Positions 54,038 to 63,978 are shown, numbered from the stretch's first letter. The stretch is 64,000 bases of DNA from UBA6898 sp964463135 (GCA_964463135.1 CAYXBA010000006.1:93607-157606), one strand, 5' to 3'. The notes: generated by a model from the sequence alone, not told the origin. Translations and numbers: made by a program.

Positions 54038-56170
54038 TCAGACAAGCCCGAAGATGATCTCCCGCTCGTCGAGATCTACCCTGTCCAGCCGCACCGAAAG
54101 TTCCTGCCCGATCTTGAAAGAACGGCTCGTGCGTCTGCCGTACAGTCTCATGGTCCGTTCATTGTATTGGTAGAAGTCATCGGTCATGGAAGAGATATGG
54201 AGAAAGCCCTCCACATAAAATTCGTTCAGACGTATCCTGAGGCCGTAGGACGAGACGCCGACTATCCTGCCTCCAAAAATATCGCCGACCTTGTCCTTCA
54301 TGAACCAGGCCCGCATCGCCTTGATCACCTGAAATTCGGCAGCGTCGGCAGCCCGTTCCGTGCGTGATGAACTGAAGGCAATATCAGGGAGCATGGTCTC
54401 GAGTTCTTTTTTTCGCTGATCGGAGATGACCCTCCTGTTCAGGATTTCGCGCAGGAGCCTGTGCACGACAAGGTCAGGATAGCGCCGGATCGGCGAGGTG
54501 AAATGCGTGTATGACACTGAGGCCAGACCAAAGTGTCCGACATTGGTGACCGAATACCTGGCTTGCTTGAGGCTTCTGAGGACAATGTAGTTGATGATCT
54601 CTTCGTGAGGCGTGTCCTTAATTTCTTTTAGGATCGACGAGAAATCCCTGACCGTGAACTTCCTGCCTGCGGTCCTTGAGAACTGTTTTACCACGCTCAG
54701 GACGTCTTCCAGCTTCAGCGGGTCAGGCTCCTCATGGATCCGGTAGATGCAGGGAACGCCGAGCTGTTCGATATGTCCGCCAACTGCCTCGTTTGCGGCG
54801 ATCATGAACTCTTCGATGATCATATGGGCAAAGTTGCGTTCTGCCCTTATGATCGCCTCGGGGCTTCCCTGAAGGTCGAGCAGGACCTCCGGTTCAGGCA
54901 GATCAAAATCAAGACTTCCCCGTTCGAACCTTTTTGTCCTGAGGATAGAACAGAGCTTTTCCATCAGCCCGAAATCTTTCAGCAGGTGCCTGTATCTCTC
55001 ACGCTCGGCATCATCCTTGTCGATCAGTACCTTCCTGACAGACGTATAGGTCATCCGTTCGTCGCTGTTGATCAGGCTGGGATAAAAGCGTGCCCCGAGA
55101 CGCTGGCCGGAGCGATCAAAGTCCATCTCTACGGTAAAGGCATTCCGGTCCACCTTTGGCCTGAGACTGCAGAGGTCCTCTGAAAGTTCTTTCGGCAGCA
55201 TCGGTATTACGCGGTCAGGCAGGTACACACTGGTGCCGCGTTTGCGCGCTTCAAGGTCAATGGTCGAGTCCCATGGCACGTAGTGGCCTACATCAGCGAT
55301 ATGCACCCAGAGTTTGTACCCCTGGTCAGACTGTTCTATGGAGACAGCATCGTCAAAGTCCCGTGCGCGCTCGCCGTCTATGGTGACCGTTGTGAGGTCT
55401 CTCAGATCTTTTCTCTTCTCCGCAATCCTTCCTTGTCCCCTCTTTGCAGCGAGAGAAGGGTCTTCGGTCTCGGTTGAAGCAGCGAGGAGCCTGGCGTCAT
55501 CACTGACCGCTTTGGGGAACCGCCTCGGCAGACTGAACTCATCGATGATCAGTTCAACCTCTCCTGCAGGGTCTTCCGGTTTTTTGACGATCCTGGTGAT
55601 CCTTGCAGCAGGCGGTCTTTTATCCGTAGGAAAGGAGGTGATCTCGGCTATCACCATGTCCTTGTTCTTTGCCATGCCTCTGTCCTGCGGTGCAACATAA
55701 AGATCAAAGGGAATGGACCTGTCCTTCGGTTTTACAAAGGACCCTGTCTTCGTGATATCCAGGGTACCGAGCACCTTTGCGTGGGCCCGTTCAAGTATCC
55801 TCATGATGCGCGCTTCGCGTTTTTTCCAGTTCTCGACCCGCACCATGACACGGTCGCCCTTCATTGCGCCGAGCGTGCCCTTCGGCGGGATGAAGAAGTC
55901 GCGCTCCCCCGGCTTCTCCGGGATCACGAAGCCGTACCCGTCACGGTGGGCTGCGAAGTACCCTGTTGCCAGGTTCATCTCTTCGGCCGGTCCGTACAGG
56001 CCTTTCCGGTTCAGAACGATCTCGCCCTGCCTGAGCATCTCTCTGAGCAGTCTTTTCAAGGCGCGGGTCTCGGGCCTGGACAGACCCATCAGGCGTGCTA
56101 TGTCTTTAAAGAGAAGAGGGCGGGATGTCTTGTCCCTGAAAAAGGCGAGTATGGTTTCTTTCGTCAGCAT
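54038..56170 (-). CDS. rnr: ribonuclease R
   Basis: 710 residues. An N-terminal winged-helix-like region is followed by cold-shock domains (YGFVIPEKPGERDFFIP), the RNB catalytic domain with DFDDAVSIEQSDQGYKLWVHIADV (core ERARDFDDAVSI) and a C-terminal S1 domain (GDIFGGRIVGVSSYGLRIRL). It degrades structured RNA 3' to 5'. The Asp cluster of the RNB site is intact. Confidence 0.95.
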   Translation of the reverse strand: MLTKETILAFFRDKTSRPLLFKDIARLMGLSRPETRALKRLLREMLRQGEIVLNRKGLYGPAEEMNLATGYFAAHRDGYGFVIPEKPGERDFFIPPKGTLGAMKGDRVMVRVENWKKREARIMRILERAHAKVLGTLDITKTGSFVKPKDRSIPFDLYVAPQDRGMAKNKDMVIAEITSFPTDKRPPAARITRIVKKPEDPAGEVELIIDEFSLPRRFPKAVSDDARLLAASTETEDPSLAAKRGQGRIAEKRKDLRDLTTVTIDGERARDFDDAVSIEQSDQGYKLWVHIADVGHYVPWDSTIDLEARKRGTSVYLPDRVIPMLPKELSEDLCSLRPKVDRNAFTVEMDFDRSGQRLGARFYPSLINSDERMTYTSVRKVLIDKDDAERERYRHLLKDFGLMEKLCSILRTKRFERGSLDFDLPEPEVLLDLQGSPEAIIRAERNFAHMIIEEFMIAANEAVGGHIEQLGVPCIYRIHEEPDPLKLEDVLSVVKQFSRTAGRKFTVRDFSSILKEIKDTPHEEIINYIVLRSLKQARYSVTNVGHFGLASVSYTHFTSPIRRYPDLVVHRLLREILNRRVISDQRKKELETMLPDIAFSSSRTERAADAAEFQVIKAMRAWFMKDKVGDIFGGRIVGVSSYGLRIRLNEFYVEGFLHISSMTDDFYQYNERTMRLYGRRTSRSFKIGQELSVRLDRVDLDEREIIFGLV

Positions 56171-56572
56171 AGTTTAGCGTAACAATGCAGCGGAGTTGAA
56201 TGCCTCATAAACCCTATGAATCGACGATATCTTTTAGCGGCAAGTGTCCCGTTGATCATGTAACTTCTCCAGATTATCAGCACGTATTTCGTCATTGTGA
56301 TGGCGGAATTTTTCAAGGTGTCGTCATAGCGTTTATTCAGCATCCAGCCCCGCTTTTGCATGATAATCTTTAAGCATAAGGCTTCTATAACGAAGGGCAG
56401 ACAGTGTTGCTGAAAAAGCATTACCTGCGATACCTTTGATACGATCCAATATTAAATAGGGATTACTATCAATACCAGACACGTCTGGCATAATACCCCG
56501 CAATCTGATACTGGAATCCTATCGCATTGTAAGGCTTTTGAAGCAATGCTGTCTGCTATTCGCTTGCTATAT
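56171..56572. other. 400-base intergenic stretch without a clear gene
   Basis: Lower in GC than its surroundings. The best frame is a 52-codon ORF on the minus strand (56333-56491), starting MPDVSGIDSNPYLILDRIKG and including ATLSALRYRSLMLKDYH. It shows no family I know and is preceded by a stop 10 codons upstream. It may be a relic of a lost gene or mobile element. No terminator with a T-run is visible. Confidence 0.3.
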
Positions 56573-57190
56573 TTATTTCTTGCCCCAGTTGCCGCTCTCG
56601 TCCTGGATCCACCAGCCTTTTTTTGCCGCATCGCGGCGGATCGAGGCAAACTGCGTTGTGGCCTGCGGGATCACCTGTTTAAGGTTCTCAGGCGTCTCCG
56701 GCTGCCGATTGATCCTGATGATAGCCTTTGCCATGCCGTTGATCACGGTCCTGCGGTTTGCGTTCTCGGCCTCCATGACCTTCTTGTCAGCAGGGGACAG
56801 ACCTTTGTCCCGTTCAGCAAGCAGTCCGCTGTTCGCTTCGCCAACAGCGTTGCTGTCCCTCAGCCGGTCTGTATCGCTTATGCGCGCACCCATCTCCTTG
56901 TATGCATTTACAACATCAGGCATCTTTTTTACCGCTTCAGCGATCTTGTCGGCCATGCCCTGTTCCTGGGCATACGCAGAACTCACGAACTCGAACCGTA
57001 TCGAGCTTTCCGGCTTTCCGGCAGGTTTCTGGCTGTTTGGCTTGGTATCAGTGTCCATGAGCTCTTTCTCAAGTGCCTTGTACGCTTCCTTGACATCCTT
57101 TTCAGGGAAATAGATGTTAACCGTGATGACTGCACAGGCAGCGATAATACAGATGAGTCCGGTCAGCATTAATCTGAGATACTTTTTCAT
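56573..57190 (-). CDS. YdbL-like DUF1318 lipoprotein
   Basis: 205 residues from the ATG at 57190, which has GGAGG 8 bases upstream; an earlier ATG at 57196 is too close to that site. The signal peptide ends in IAAC, a good lipobox (Cys19). Right after come VNIYFPEKDVKEAYKALEKE, the DUF1318 signature, and later RINRQPETPENLKQV. In E. coli YdbL is encoded with YdbH and the lipoprotein YnbE, which bridge the inner and outer membranes. Here it follows the YdbH-like gene by 16 bases and itself carries the lipobox, while no YnbE gene is present. Confidence 0.8.
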   Translation of the reverse strand: MKKYLRLMLTGLICIIAACAVITVNIYFPEKDVKEAYKALEKELMDTDTKPNSQKPAGKPESSIRFEFVSSAYAQEQGMADKIAEAVKKMPDVVNAYKEMGARISDTDRLRDSNAVGEANSGLLAERDKGLSPADKKVMEAENANRRTVINGMAKAIIRINRQPETPENLKQVIPQATTQFASIRRDAAKKGWWIQDESGNWGKK

Positions 57191-57206
57191 GATCATTTCC
57201 TCCGCG

Positions 57207-60200
57207 TTATTCTTTCTTTGCCCTTTGGGCTGCTTCTGTTATGGTCCACATGAGATGATCTATGGATATCCTGTTATTGAGAGGTGCAACCTTCACAGAC
57301 AGGTCAGTGATGCCGAGAAGGTTCCTGTTCGATATCTCCAATTCCCTGAAGATGAAAAAGCCTTTCTGGATGTACAGGCCCATTATGCCCCTATTGAACC
57401 GCCTTTCACCAAGGTACGCCCTGACCTGGGGACCGCCTATCTTCTCAAGGAACTCCCTGCTGATCTTTGTCGTCTCATCGTCAGCAGCGTATGTCCAGAA
57501 ATCCGCCTTGCCGGCGATGTTCGCCAGGCCCGCTCCTGAGCCCTTTATTGTTGCTGCGCCGTCGATCCTGCCGGAGATGTACCCCTTGATCGGTGGTATC
57601 TCCTCGCAAAGCTTTGTAAGGCTCACTCCATCGACGATCAACCCGGCCCTGTACTTAATGCCGTCGCTCATATCCAGCGCAGCAGCACCGTTTATTGTTC
57701 CTCCGAACATCTTAGCACTAATGCGGTTGATCTTCAATGAACTGCCCTTTTGTTCAACCCAGAGAGACAGGTCGTCCAGCAGTCTGAATCCATACCGGAT
57801 AGAGCCGATCTTTATCTCATTGCCAATAAACTCTTTTGTCTCTGCGAAGGCCTTTTTCCGGGCCTTAAAATCAGCAAGCTCGAATGACTGCAGAGACATG
57901 GAATCGGGCTCACTGGCAGCCGAGTTGAAATGGATTGGCAGCATACCGTTTATCGGCCCGACAGAGTATTCGTTGTTCTCACCTTCAAGGGTAATATCTC
58001 TCAGGAGGACGGTGCCCTCAGCAGTCGCTGCCTTGCTGCTGTACCCGGCAAGAAGGTTTACTGCAACACTGCCATTCAGGCCCGCGTAGAGGAGGCGGTC
58101 CGGGACAATATCCCAGAAGGCGGTCCGGATATCACTGATCCGGGTTTCAGGGACGAGAAGACTGATGCGAAGGGCTCGGGTGTCCTTAAAAATGTTGTCT
58201 GCGGTTCCTGAAAATGATAATGAAAGACCCGGCATCGAGGCTTCAGCCTTAAGGTCAATGTCCTTACCGCGGAAGACTAAATCTGAAACGACTGTCGCAT
58301 CTTTGATGAGTGCCTTCTTCATTTCATTGATGATCGAGATATTTTTGCCTCTTATCGATGCCTTTCCTGTAACGCTCTCAGAAGAGGATATGGTGCCTTC
58401 GAATGACAGTGTCTCTGCGCTGCCGGATGCGCCATAGGGAATTCTGAAAAAAGATTTTGCTGTCTGCGATACCGGTCCGATAGTGATATTTTCCGCATTC
58501 AGTGTTACGGCGATCGGATAGGGACTGTCTCCTGATCTTCCCTTGGCGAAGATGTGGGCTGAGCCCTCGATCAGTTTGGCTGAGGGGATATCAAGGATAA
58601 ATTCATTATTGGCGATGGTTCCTCTGCCGCTGATCGGCCCTGAAGAAATATCCTGAAACGAGATCTGCCGGGCAGTGAAGGACAGGTTACCGGAAAGGCT
58701 GCTCCCTCCTCCAGACAGCGAACCGGTGCAGTCGAGCCCTTTCAATGCTGCCTTCCTGTCAGGATACGATGCGCTGAAATTCTTTGTTTCCAACAGGATC
58801 TTTCCCCTGGACTGGGGCATTGTCACGGTGATCATCTCTCCTGTTGCATTAAAGAGGTCGCTGACAGCTTTTACGTTCTTTATTGTCAGCTTACTATGGT
58901 CATAGTCCACGGCAAGGTCTGTCCTGAAATCCTTTGCCTTATATCTGTCATAGGCCAGATCCGCGGCTTGCAGGGAGGCCTTGCCTGATATGGCGCTGCC
59001 CTGGAGGGCGCCGTCATAGACTGCCTTGAGATGACCGGCCCTTATATCTTTGCCATTCAGCGCAACATCGATCCCTGAAAGATTGAGCTCTGATCTGAGC
59101 ATGATCTTTTCGATCTTCCCCTTGCCTTCTGCGGTAAGTGCTACTTCAACGGGCTGTTTGAATAGTGTGTCCCCTGTCCTGAGGATCCTGGCTGATGCCT
59201 TCACCGCACCAGAAAGGTCTTTTCCGGAGGCAAACGTTATTGTTCCATTCAGACCCTGAATATCTGCCTTGTCCATGCTCAGGGCGCCGTTGGTTATGGT
59301 CACGGCCCCGGCAGCCTCCGGCAGCCCGGAGAGTTGAGTTCCTTTAACCTGTATCAGGTCGGACGTAATGAGCCCGCCTGCCTTCAGGCCTTTCAGAAGG
59401 TTGAATGCCGAAAGATCGAGCTTGTCGATCCTGATCTCTGCCGAATATGACGGCGCACGGGAAATGCCTTGTATTATTCCCTTTGCCTGAATGGCTGAAG
59501 AGTCTCCTGCAGTGAAAAGGGCCTTGGTTACTTCCAGCGCATCTTTTTTTATGTCCAGCAGGGCCTCGGTCTTCAGGGACAGCGAATTCATTGTCTCCTT
59601 CCGGAATAAGAATGTGCCGCTGCTTTTTAATTGGACCTCGCTTCTGAGCCTTATGCCATGGTCAGTATCTCCCTCTGCCTGCAATGAGAGGCCGGCCCTG
59701 GTCTTATCAAGATCCATTCCGTATTTCGCAACAAGTTTCCGAAGCTGGGAAAGATGGATATCGTCTGCTTGTGCAGAGATATTGAACTGCTGCGCCCTGT
59801 CTTTGAGATATGCCCACCCCTCCATCGTTAGTCTGTTGCTGTCTAAAAACGTCAGCGAGGCTTTCAGAGAAGTTTTTGTCCCCTGAGTTGATGCGAGGTT
59901 GTTCATCGACAGATCCATATCTTTCAGACGATAAAGCGGTTCATTGTTGAAAGTGAAGCCTGCGTTCCTGACCGAGAATTCGTCGATCAGATATTGGGAT
60001 GTCCCTTTTTTCGAAAGAAATTCTCTGAATGCCGTTGATATGTTCAGCCTGCCTTTATCAGAGATCACGGAAAGTTCCGGCGATACCACTTCTATGTCCT
60101 TGAACGAAAACCTGCCTTTGAAAAGCTCCCTGAATCTCATATCAAGACGGATCTTTTTGATCTTCAGGAGGTCGCCCTGAACAAAGCCCTCAGGATTTTT

Positions 60201-60422
60201 GATCGCAATATCAGCGATGGTAATGCCAACAGCAGGGTCAAAGGATATATCACTGATCACGACCTCCTGGCCGATCAGGGCTGTTGCCTTTTTGCCTATC
60301 TCTGCAACGAGGGATTTTTTGAGCGTGAGATATTGGGAATAGCCGAGAATGATAAGAAGGATGATGAGGGAGCCCAGAAAGCCGGACGGTATCTTGCAGG
60401 TCTTCCGCATCTTCAGTTGCAT
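57207..60422 (-). CDS. AsmA/YdbH-like inter-membrane protein
   Basis: 1071 residues. One N-terminal membrane helix (GFLGSLIILLIILGYSQYL) is followed by an AsmA-type start (GQEVVISDISFDPAVGITIAD) and a long repetitive beta-rich periplasmic body, as in AsmA-like lipid-transfer bridges. The C-terminus (LEKIGGPQVRAYLGERRFNRG, then ISIDHLMWTITEA) fits the YdbH ending. Pairing with a DUF1318 gene directly downstream supports the YdbH assignment. Such proteins move or balance phospholipids between membranes. It is 45 bases downstream of yihY. Confidence 0.8.
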   Translation of the reverse strand: MQLKMRKTCKIPSGFLGSLIILLIILGYSQYLTLKKSLVAEIGKKATALIGQEVVISDISFDPAVGITIADIAIKNPEGFVQGDLLKIKKIRLDMRFRELFKGRFSFKDIEVVSPELSVISDKGRLNISTAFREFLSKKGTSQYLIDEFSVRNAGFTFNNEPLYRLKDMDLSMNNLASTQGTKTSLKASLTFLDSNRLTMEGWAYLKDRAQQFNISAQADDIHLSQLRKLVAKYGMDLDKTRAGLSLQAEGDTDHGIRLRSEVQLKSSGTFLFRKETMNSLSLKTEALLDIKKDALEVTKALFTAGDSSAIQAKGIIQGISRAPSYSAEIRIDKLDLSAFNLLKGLKAGGLITSDLIQVKGTQLSGLPEAAGAVTITNGALSMDKADIQGLNGTITFASGKDLSGAVKASARILRTGDTLFKQPVEVALTAEGKGKIEKIMLRSELNLSGIDVALNGKDIRAGHLKAVYDGALQGSAISGKASLQAADLAYDRYKAKDFRTDLAVDYDHSKLTIKNVKAVSDLFNATGEMITVTMPQSRGKILLETKNFSASYPDRKAALKGLDCTGSLSGGGSSLSGNLSFTARQISFQDISSGPISGRGTIANNEFILDIPSAKLIEGSAHIFAKGRSGDSPYPIAVTLNAENITIGPVSQTAKSFFRIPYGASGSAETLSFEGTISSSESVTGKASIRGKNISIINEMKKALIKDATVVSDLVFRGKDIDLKAEASMPGLSLSFSGTADNIFKDTRALRISLLVPETRISDIRTAFWDIVPDRLLYAGLNGSVAVNLLAGYSSKAATAEGTVLLRDITLEGENNEYSVGPINGMLPIHFNSAASEPDSMSLQSFELADFKARKKAFAETKEFIGNEIKIGSIRYGFRLLDDLSLWVEQKGSSLKINRISAKMFGGTINGAAALDMSDGIKYRAGLIVDGVSLTKLCEEIPPIKGYISGRIDGAATIKGSGAGLANIAGKADFWTYAADDETTKISREFLEKIGGPQVRAYLGERRFNRGIMGLYIQKGFFIFRELEISNRNLLGITDLSVKVAPLNNRISIDHLMWTITEAAQRAKKE

Positions 60423-60467
60423 AGGTTCATTTTACATCCGGACGGGGGAAATGGACAGAGATGGTTA

Positions 60468-61811
60468 TTAATTCTGCTTGTCTGCTGTCAGCACAAGGTC
60501 TTTAAGGGTCTGCTTGTCCAGCGAGAGGGTGATCGCCTCTTCGATATGCTGCATAAGGCCGTCGACCTCGGGAATGGATGCCAGGGATTTTACTGATATA
60601 TTCGTGTCCTCACCCGCGACCCTGACCGCATTGATGATCTCATTCAGGGTGATCGCCTCCAGCTCTTTGGCCGGGAGATATGCCGGCGGCTCGCTATGCG
60701 TCGCAATAAGAAGACCTTTTTTCTGAAGGATCGTCAGCACCTCGCGCACGAAGTCCGACGGCATGCCGAGCTTCTGCGTCAGGGAGACGAACTTCCAGTG
60801 CTGCTTATTGGTATGGAAGCCCTGGCCTACGAGGAACATGATTCCCAGTGCGATCTTTTCCTTCAGCCTGTCGCTCAGGGTAAGGATCTTGCTGCCTGCA
60901 TCGAGCAGCTGCGGATGCTGCGTATAGAACGAGACCCGCGCGCCTATCAGCAGGGTGAGGAAGTTCCAGTACAGCCAGATAAGAAAGAGGATCAGCGTTG
61001 CAAAGCCTGAATAGATGGCAGAGTACTGGGCTGAAGATGCAATGAATGAGGCAAAGATCCAGCCGATCGTCTGCCAGAGAATGGCGGCTGCTATGCCGCC
61101 TGCAAGGGCAGACCTGAACCGTACCCTGGTATTGGGAAGCAGCATGTAGATCAGGGCAAAGGCCGACGCGATAAGCAGATAGGGGGCAAGCCCGCTGATC
61201 ATATATACGACAGGGCCGAGCAGATGGTGCGCCATAAGTTTTTTCATGATCGTGCTGCTCATTAGCGTTGTTGTGATGCCGATCGCAGAAAAGATCAGCA
61301 CAGGCCCCACAAGCAGAACACTCATATAGTTGCTGAACCGCTGGGAAAAGCCCCGGGTATTTTTTATGCCCCATATATAGTTGAGCGCCCCCTCGACCTT
61401 CTGGACCATGGATATGACCGTATACATCAGCGCCGAAAGGCCGATCGATCCGAGCACGCCGATCTTGATATTTTCGACAAAGCCTATGATCTTCATCGAG
61501 AGGTCTATGCCGCTCTCTCCCATGGGTTCAAGAAAATAGTAGAGAAAGATCATGAAGCGGGTATGCACGCCAAAGGCCTTCAGAACGGAAAAACTGACTG
61601 CCAGGAGCGGAACAAAGGAGAGGAGCGTTGTGTACACGAGACTCATTGCCCTGAGGATAAGCTGCTCTTCGGAAAAGCCCTTTATGATGACGTAGATCAG
61701 CCGGAGTGCCTTGATCTCAAAAGACCTGGTCCTGCTTATAGCACCGGAATCCGCCTTCCAGAGTCTCGCTATAAGAAAACTGTCTATCTTTTCGCCGATG
61801 GTTGCCATCAA
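60468..61811 (-). CDS. YihY/BrkB-family inner-membrane protein
   Basis: 447 residues. About six membrane helices (to about 290) with the family motifs SLVYTTLLSFVPLLAVSFSVL (core) and IYSGFATLILFLIWLYWNF. A C-terminal cytoplasmic region of about 140 residues (LSDRLKEKIALGIMFLVGQG onward) resembles a winged-helix. Formerly called RNase BN, the family has no settled function. It is the first of a likely operon with ydbH and ydbL. Confidence 0.85.
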   Translation of the reverse strand: MMATIGEKIDSFLIARLWKADSGAISRTRSFEIKALRLIYVIIKGFSEEQLILRAMSLVYTTLLSFVPLLAVSFSVLKAFGVHTRFMIFLYYFLEPMGESGIDLSMKIIGFVENIKIGVLGSIGLSALMYTVISMVQKVEGALNYIWGIKNTRGFSQRFSNYMSVLLVGPVLIFSAIGITTTLMSSTIMKKLMAHHLLGPVVYMISGLAPYLLIASAFALIYMLLPNTRVRFRSALAGGIAAAILWQTIGWIFASFIASSAQYSAIYSGFATLILFLIWLYWNFLTLLIGARVSFYTQHPQLLDAGSKILTLSDRLKEKIALGIMFLVGQGFHTNKQHWKFVSLTQKLGMPSDFVREVLTILQKKGLLIATHSEPPAYLPAKELEAITLNEIINAVRVAGEDTNISVKSLASIPEVDGLMQHIEEAITLSLDKQTLKDLVLTADKQN

Positions 61812-61889
61812 CTACATAGTATCACAAACGGCAAGCCAACACGCTCAAAAGCCTGCCAGCTGGCCAGCTTGAAAGCCTGTAAGCTGATG

Positions 61890-63104
61890 TTACAGATGCC
61901 TGACGATCTTATCCGTGACTTCAGAGAAGGTAAAATTATATTTCTCCGGTTTCCTGCCGAAGCAGGTGCCGAGGCTTTCGTACAGTCCGATCTCGGTGAT
62001 GTCGACCTCTCTGCGCTTGATCGCCTCAGAGGTCTCCTTATAATAGATCTGGTTCCCGTCAAGGTTTGCCACGGTCACACCTGCTTTGCCTGAGGTCAGA
62101 AGCAATACTGCTGCAGCGCCAGTCTTGTACCCAAAAACAACGTCGTAGGCTGAGGACCCGCCGCAGCGGACAAGATGGCCCGGCGTAACTTCGCGGACCT
62201 CGGGTACTTCATAGACACCTGGCGCGTACATGCCGGTCTTTTTCATGAATTCGATAACCTCAGGGTCTGACTTGAGCCTTTTCTCGAGCTGCTGCCTTAC
62301 GAATTTTCCGGCGCCTGCCAGCTTTTTATGACCGAACGCATCCACCCCGGCCGATTCGTCATAGAGCATTTCACCATTCGCAATTTTCAGGCCCTCTGCC
62401 ACGACCATGATATAGGTCCCGGCCTTGACATCGCTCCTCATGACCCTGCCGAAATAGGTCATCTTCATATGTTCGTACACGACATCGAAATCCACAGGGA
62501 TCTCGGGGATGAGTATGCAGTCTGCCTCTGCTCCGATGCCGCCCCGGAAGGCGGTGTGGCCGACGTACCTGCCGAAGACCTCGACGACCATCACCCGGTT
62601 GTGGCTGAGGCCGGTTGTCTTGAGGTCCCTGGTGAAGGTCGCGATCCTGTTTATGGATGAGTCGCCGCCTACGCTGTAGGGCTGAAGGTCGAGGTCCATG
62701 GTCTTCGGTACATGGATGCAGGGTATGCCCTGCGAGGATAGGTCGACCACAACACTGCCGGTGTCATCACCGCCGCTGATAACGAGCGCATCAATGCCGA
62801 ACTTTTTGAGGCCCTCCTTGATGCGGTCATACTTCTTCTCGTCCTTTATCTTGCTGATCTTTACGCGCGAATGGCCAGCCTCGGAGCCTGCAAGGGACGC
62901 TTCAATGCGGCTGACGCGCTCTGCATTCAGGAAGACCACTTCAGGGAGCTCGATGAGGTTATAGAGGCCGGCGTAACCGTTCGGGATGACAACAGATTCG
63001 ATACCGAGGGAATAGGCCTCTCTGGCGACCCCCTTGATCACCGCATTCAGACCGCCGCAGTCTCCGCCGCTTGTGATGATTCCTATGCGTTTTATCGATG
63101 CCAT
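61890..63104 (-). CDS. 6-phosphofructokinase, probably pyrophosphate-dependent
   Basis: 404 residues. IGIITSGGDCGGLNAVIKG at the start is the PFK fold's nucleotide loop. Two positions decide the phosphate donor: GGDDT (Asp114) where ATP enzymes have GGDGS, and PKTMD (Lys134) where ATP enzymes have PGTID. Both point to pyrophosphate; the catalytic Asp is 137. The start at 63104 is set by AGGAGGG upstream; a longer frame to 63140 has no such site. A PPi enzyme would make this glycolytic step reversible. It precedes yihY by 78 bases. Confidence 0.85.
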   Translation of the reverse strand: MASIKRIGIITSGGDCGGLNAVIKGVAREAYSLGIESVVIPNGYAGLYNLIELPEVVFLNAERVSRIEASLAGSEAGHSRVKISKIKDEKKYDRIKEGLKKFGIDALVISGGDDTGSVVVDLSSQGIPCIHVPKTMDLDLQPYSVGGDSSINRIATFTRDLKTTGLSHNRVMVVEVFGRYVGHTAFRGGIGAEADCILIPEIPVDFDVVYEHMKMTYFGRVMRSDVKAGTYIMVVAEGLKIANGEMLYDESAGVDAFGHKKLAGAGKFVRQQLEKRLKSDPEVIEFMKKTGMYAPGVYEVPEVREVTPGHLVRCGGSSAYDVVFGYKTGAAAVLLLTSGKAGVTVANLDGNQIYYKETSEAIKRREVDITEIGLYESLGTCFGRKPEKYNFTFSEVTDKIVRHL

Positions 63105-63226
63105 GAAACCCTCCTGGTTGGTTATTGGTTCTATGTACAAAGAAGTTTATATTATATGGAGAGATTTTTTAAAGTGCCCAGCAGCAGGCGCCTGAGGCCC
63201 GGACAACGGCACGGAGGTTTGTGACA

Positions 63227-63847
63227 ATGAATTCGAAAATGATGTCCTATGGCGGGATTTCTGCAATTGCGGTGACTGTTCTTTTCTGCATGGGCTTGCC
63301 CACAGAGGGCGGGGAAAGAGATTACCGATATTCCCGGCCTGCACGGAGCAGCTCTGCAGAAATGCAGAGGCCCGAGATCGTGGTCTTGCGGCTCGAGAAG
63401 AAGATCCATAGCCTGATCAATGGGGAGAGGAAGAAGAGGGGGCTGACTGCGCTTGAATGGAGCGAGGGCTTGAACCGCATAGCGCGGCGGTACAGCCAGG
63501 ACATGGCAGAGCGCAATTTCTTTTCGCACAATGACCCTGAGGGCAGATGCTTCACGGACCGGTACAAGGAAGAGGGCTTTCCCTGCAAGATAAAGGTCGG
63601 CAATATGACCTGCCTGGGTGCAGAGAATATTGCGCAGGACAATCTCTATAGATCGGTCCTCTACCGCAACGGCGTGCCGTCGTATGACTGGAACACAGAG
63701 GATGAAATAGCTGCATCTATAGTAAAGGGCTGGATGAACAGCAAGGGGCATAGAGAAAATATCCTGACGCCTTATTTCAAACATCAGGGCATAGGCCTTT
63801 CCATCTCTGACGACGGCAAGGTATACGTGACGCAGAATTTCTGTTAA
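63227..63847 (+). CDS. exported CAP-domain (SCP/PR-1) protein
   Basis: 206 residues with an N-terminal hydrophobic signal (GISAIAVTVLFCMGLP). The CAP domain shows INGERKKRGLTALEWSEGLN (core), FFSHNDPEGR, AENIAQ and WMNSKGHRENILTPYFKHQGIG, all conserved family boxes. Such bacterial proteins are secreted; activity is unknown. The ATG at 63227 is 9 bases from GGAGG, whereas the GTG at 63221 is too close to it. Confidence 0.88.
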   Translation: MNSKMMSYGGISAIAVTVLFCMGLPTEGGERDYRYSRPARSSSAEMQRPEIVVLRLEKKIHSLINGERKKRGLTALEWSEGLNRIARRYSQDMAERNFFSHNDPEGRCFTDRYKEEGFPCKIKVGNMTCLGAENIAQDNLYRSVLYRNGVPSYDWNTEDEIAASIVKGWMNSKGHRENILTPYFKHQGIGLSISDDGKVYVTQNFC

Positions 63848-63930
63848 TTATCTCCTAATAGTTTAGGCCCTCTCAATCACTCTGGTCTCATCGGCTTCAT
63901 TTTTCTCTCCGTTTCAAGTCTCATCTTCCC

Positions 63931-63978
63931 AAATTCCCCTTGGATCCCCTGATTTTTGCAGGAATGCAAAAGGGATTT
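63931..63978. repeat. palindromic repeat of a second type
   Basis: AAATTCCCCTT (63931-63941) is mirrored by AAAAGGGATTT (63968-63978), with an inner hairpin CCTG...CAGG (63948-63962). It lies 83 bases after the CAP gene and has no T-run. It resembles the short palindromes dispersed in many genomes. The rest of the window end shows no gene. Confidence 0.45.

Noticed and set aside
56164..56421. 85-codon minus-strand frame overlapping the start of rnr
   Set aside because: No family resemblance, biased composition, and it runs into the rnr start region.
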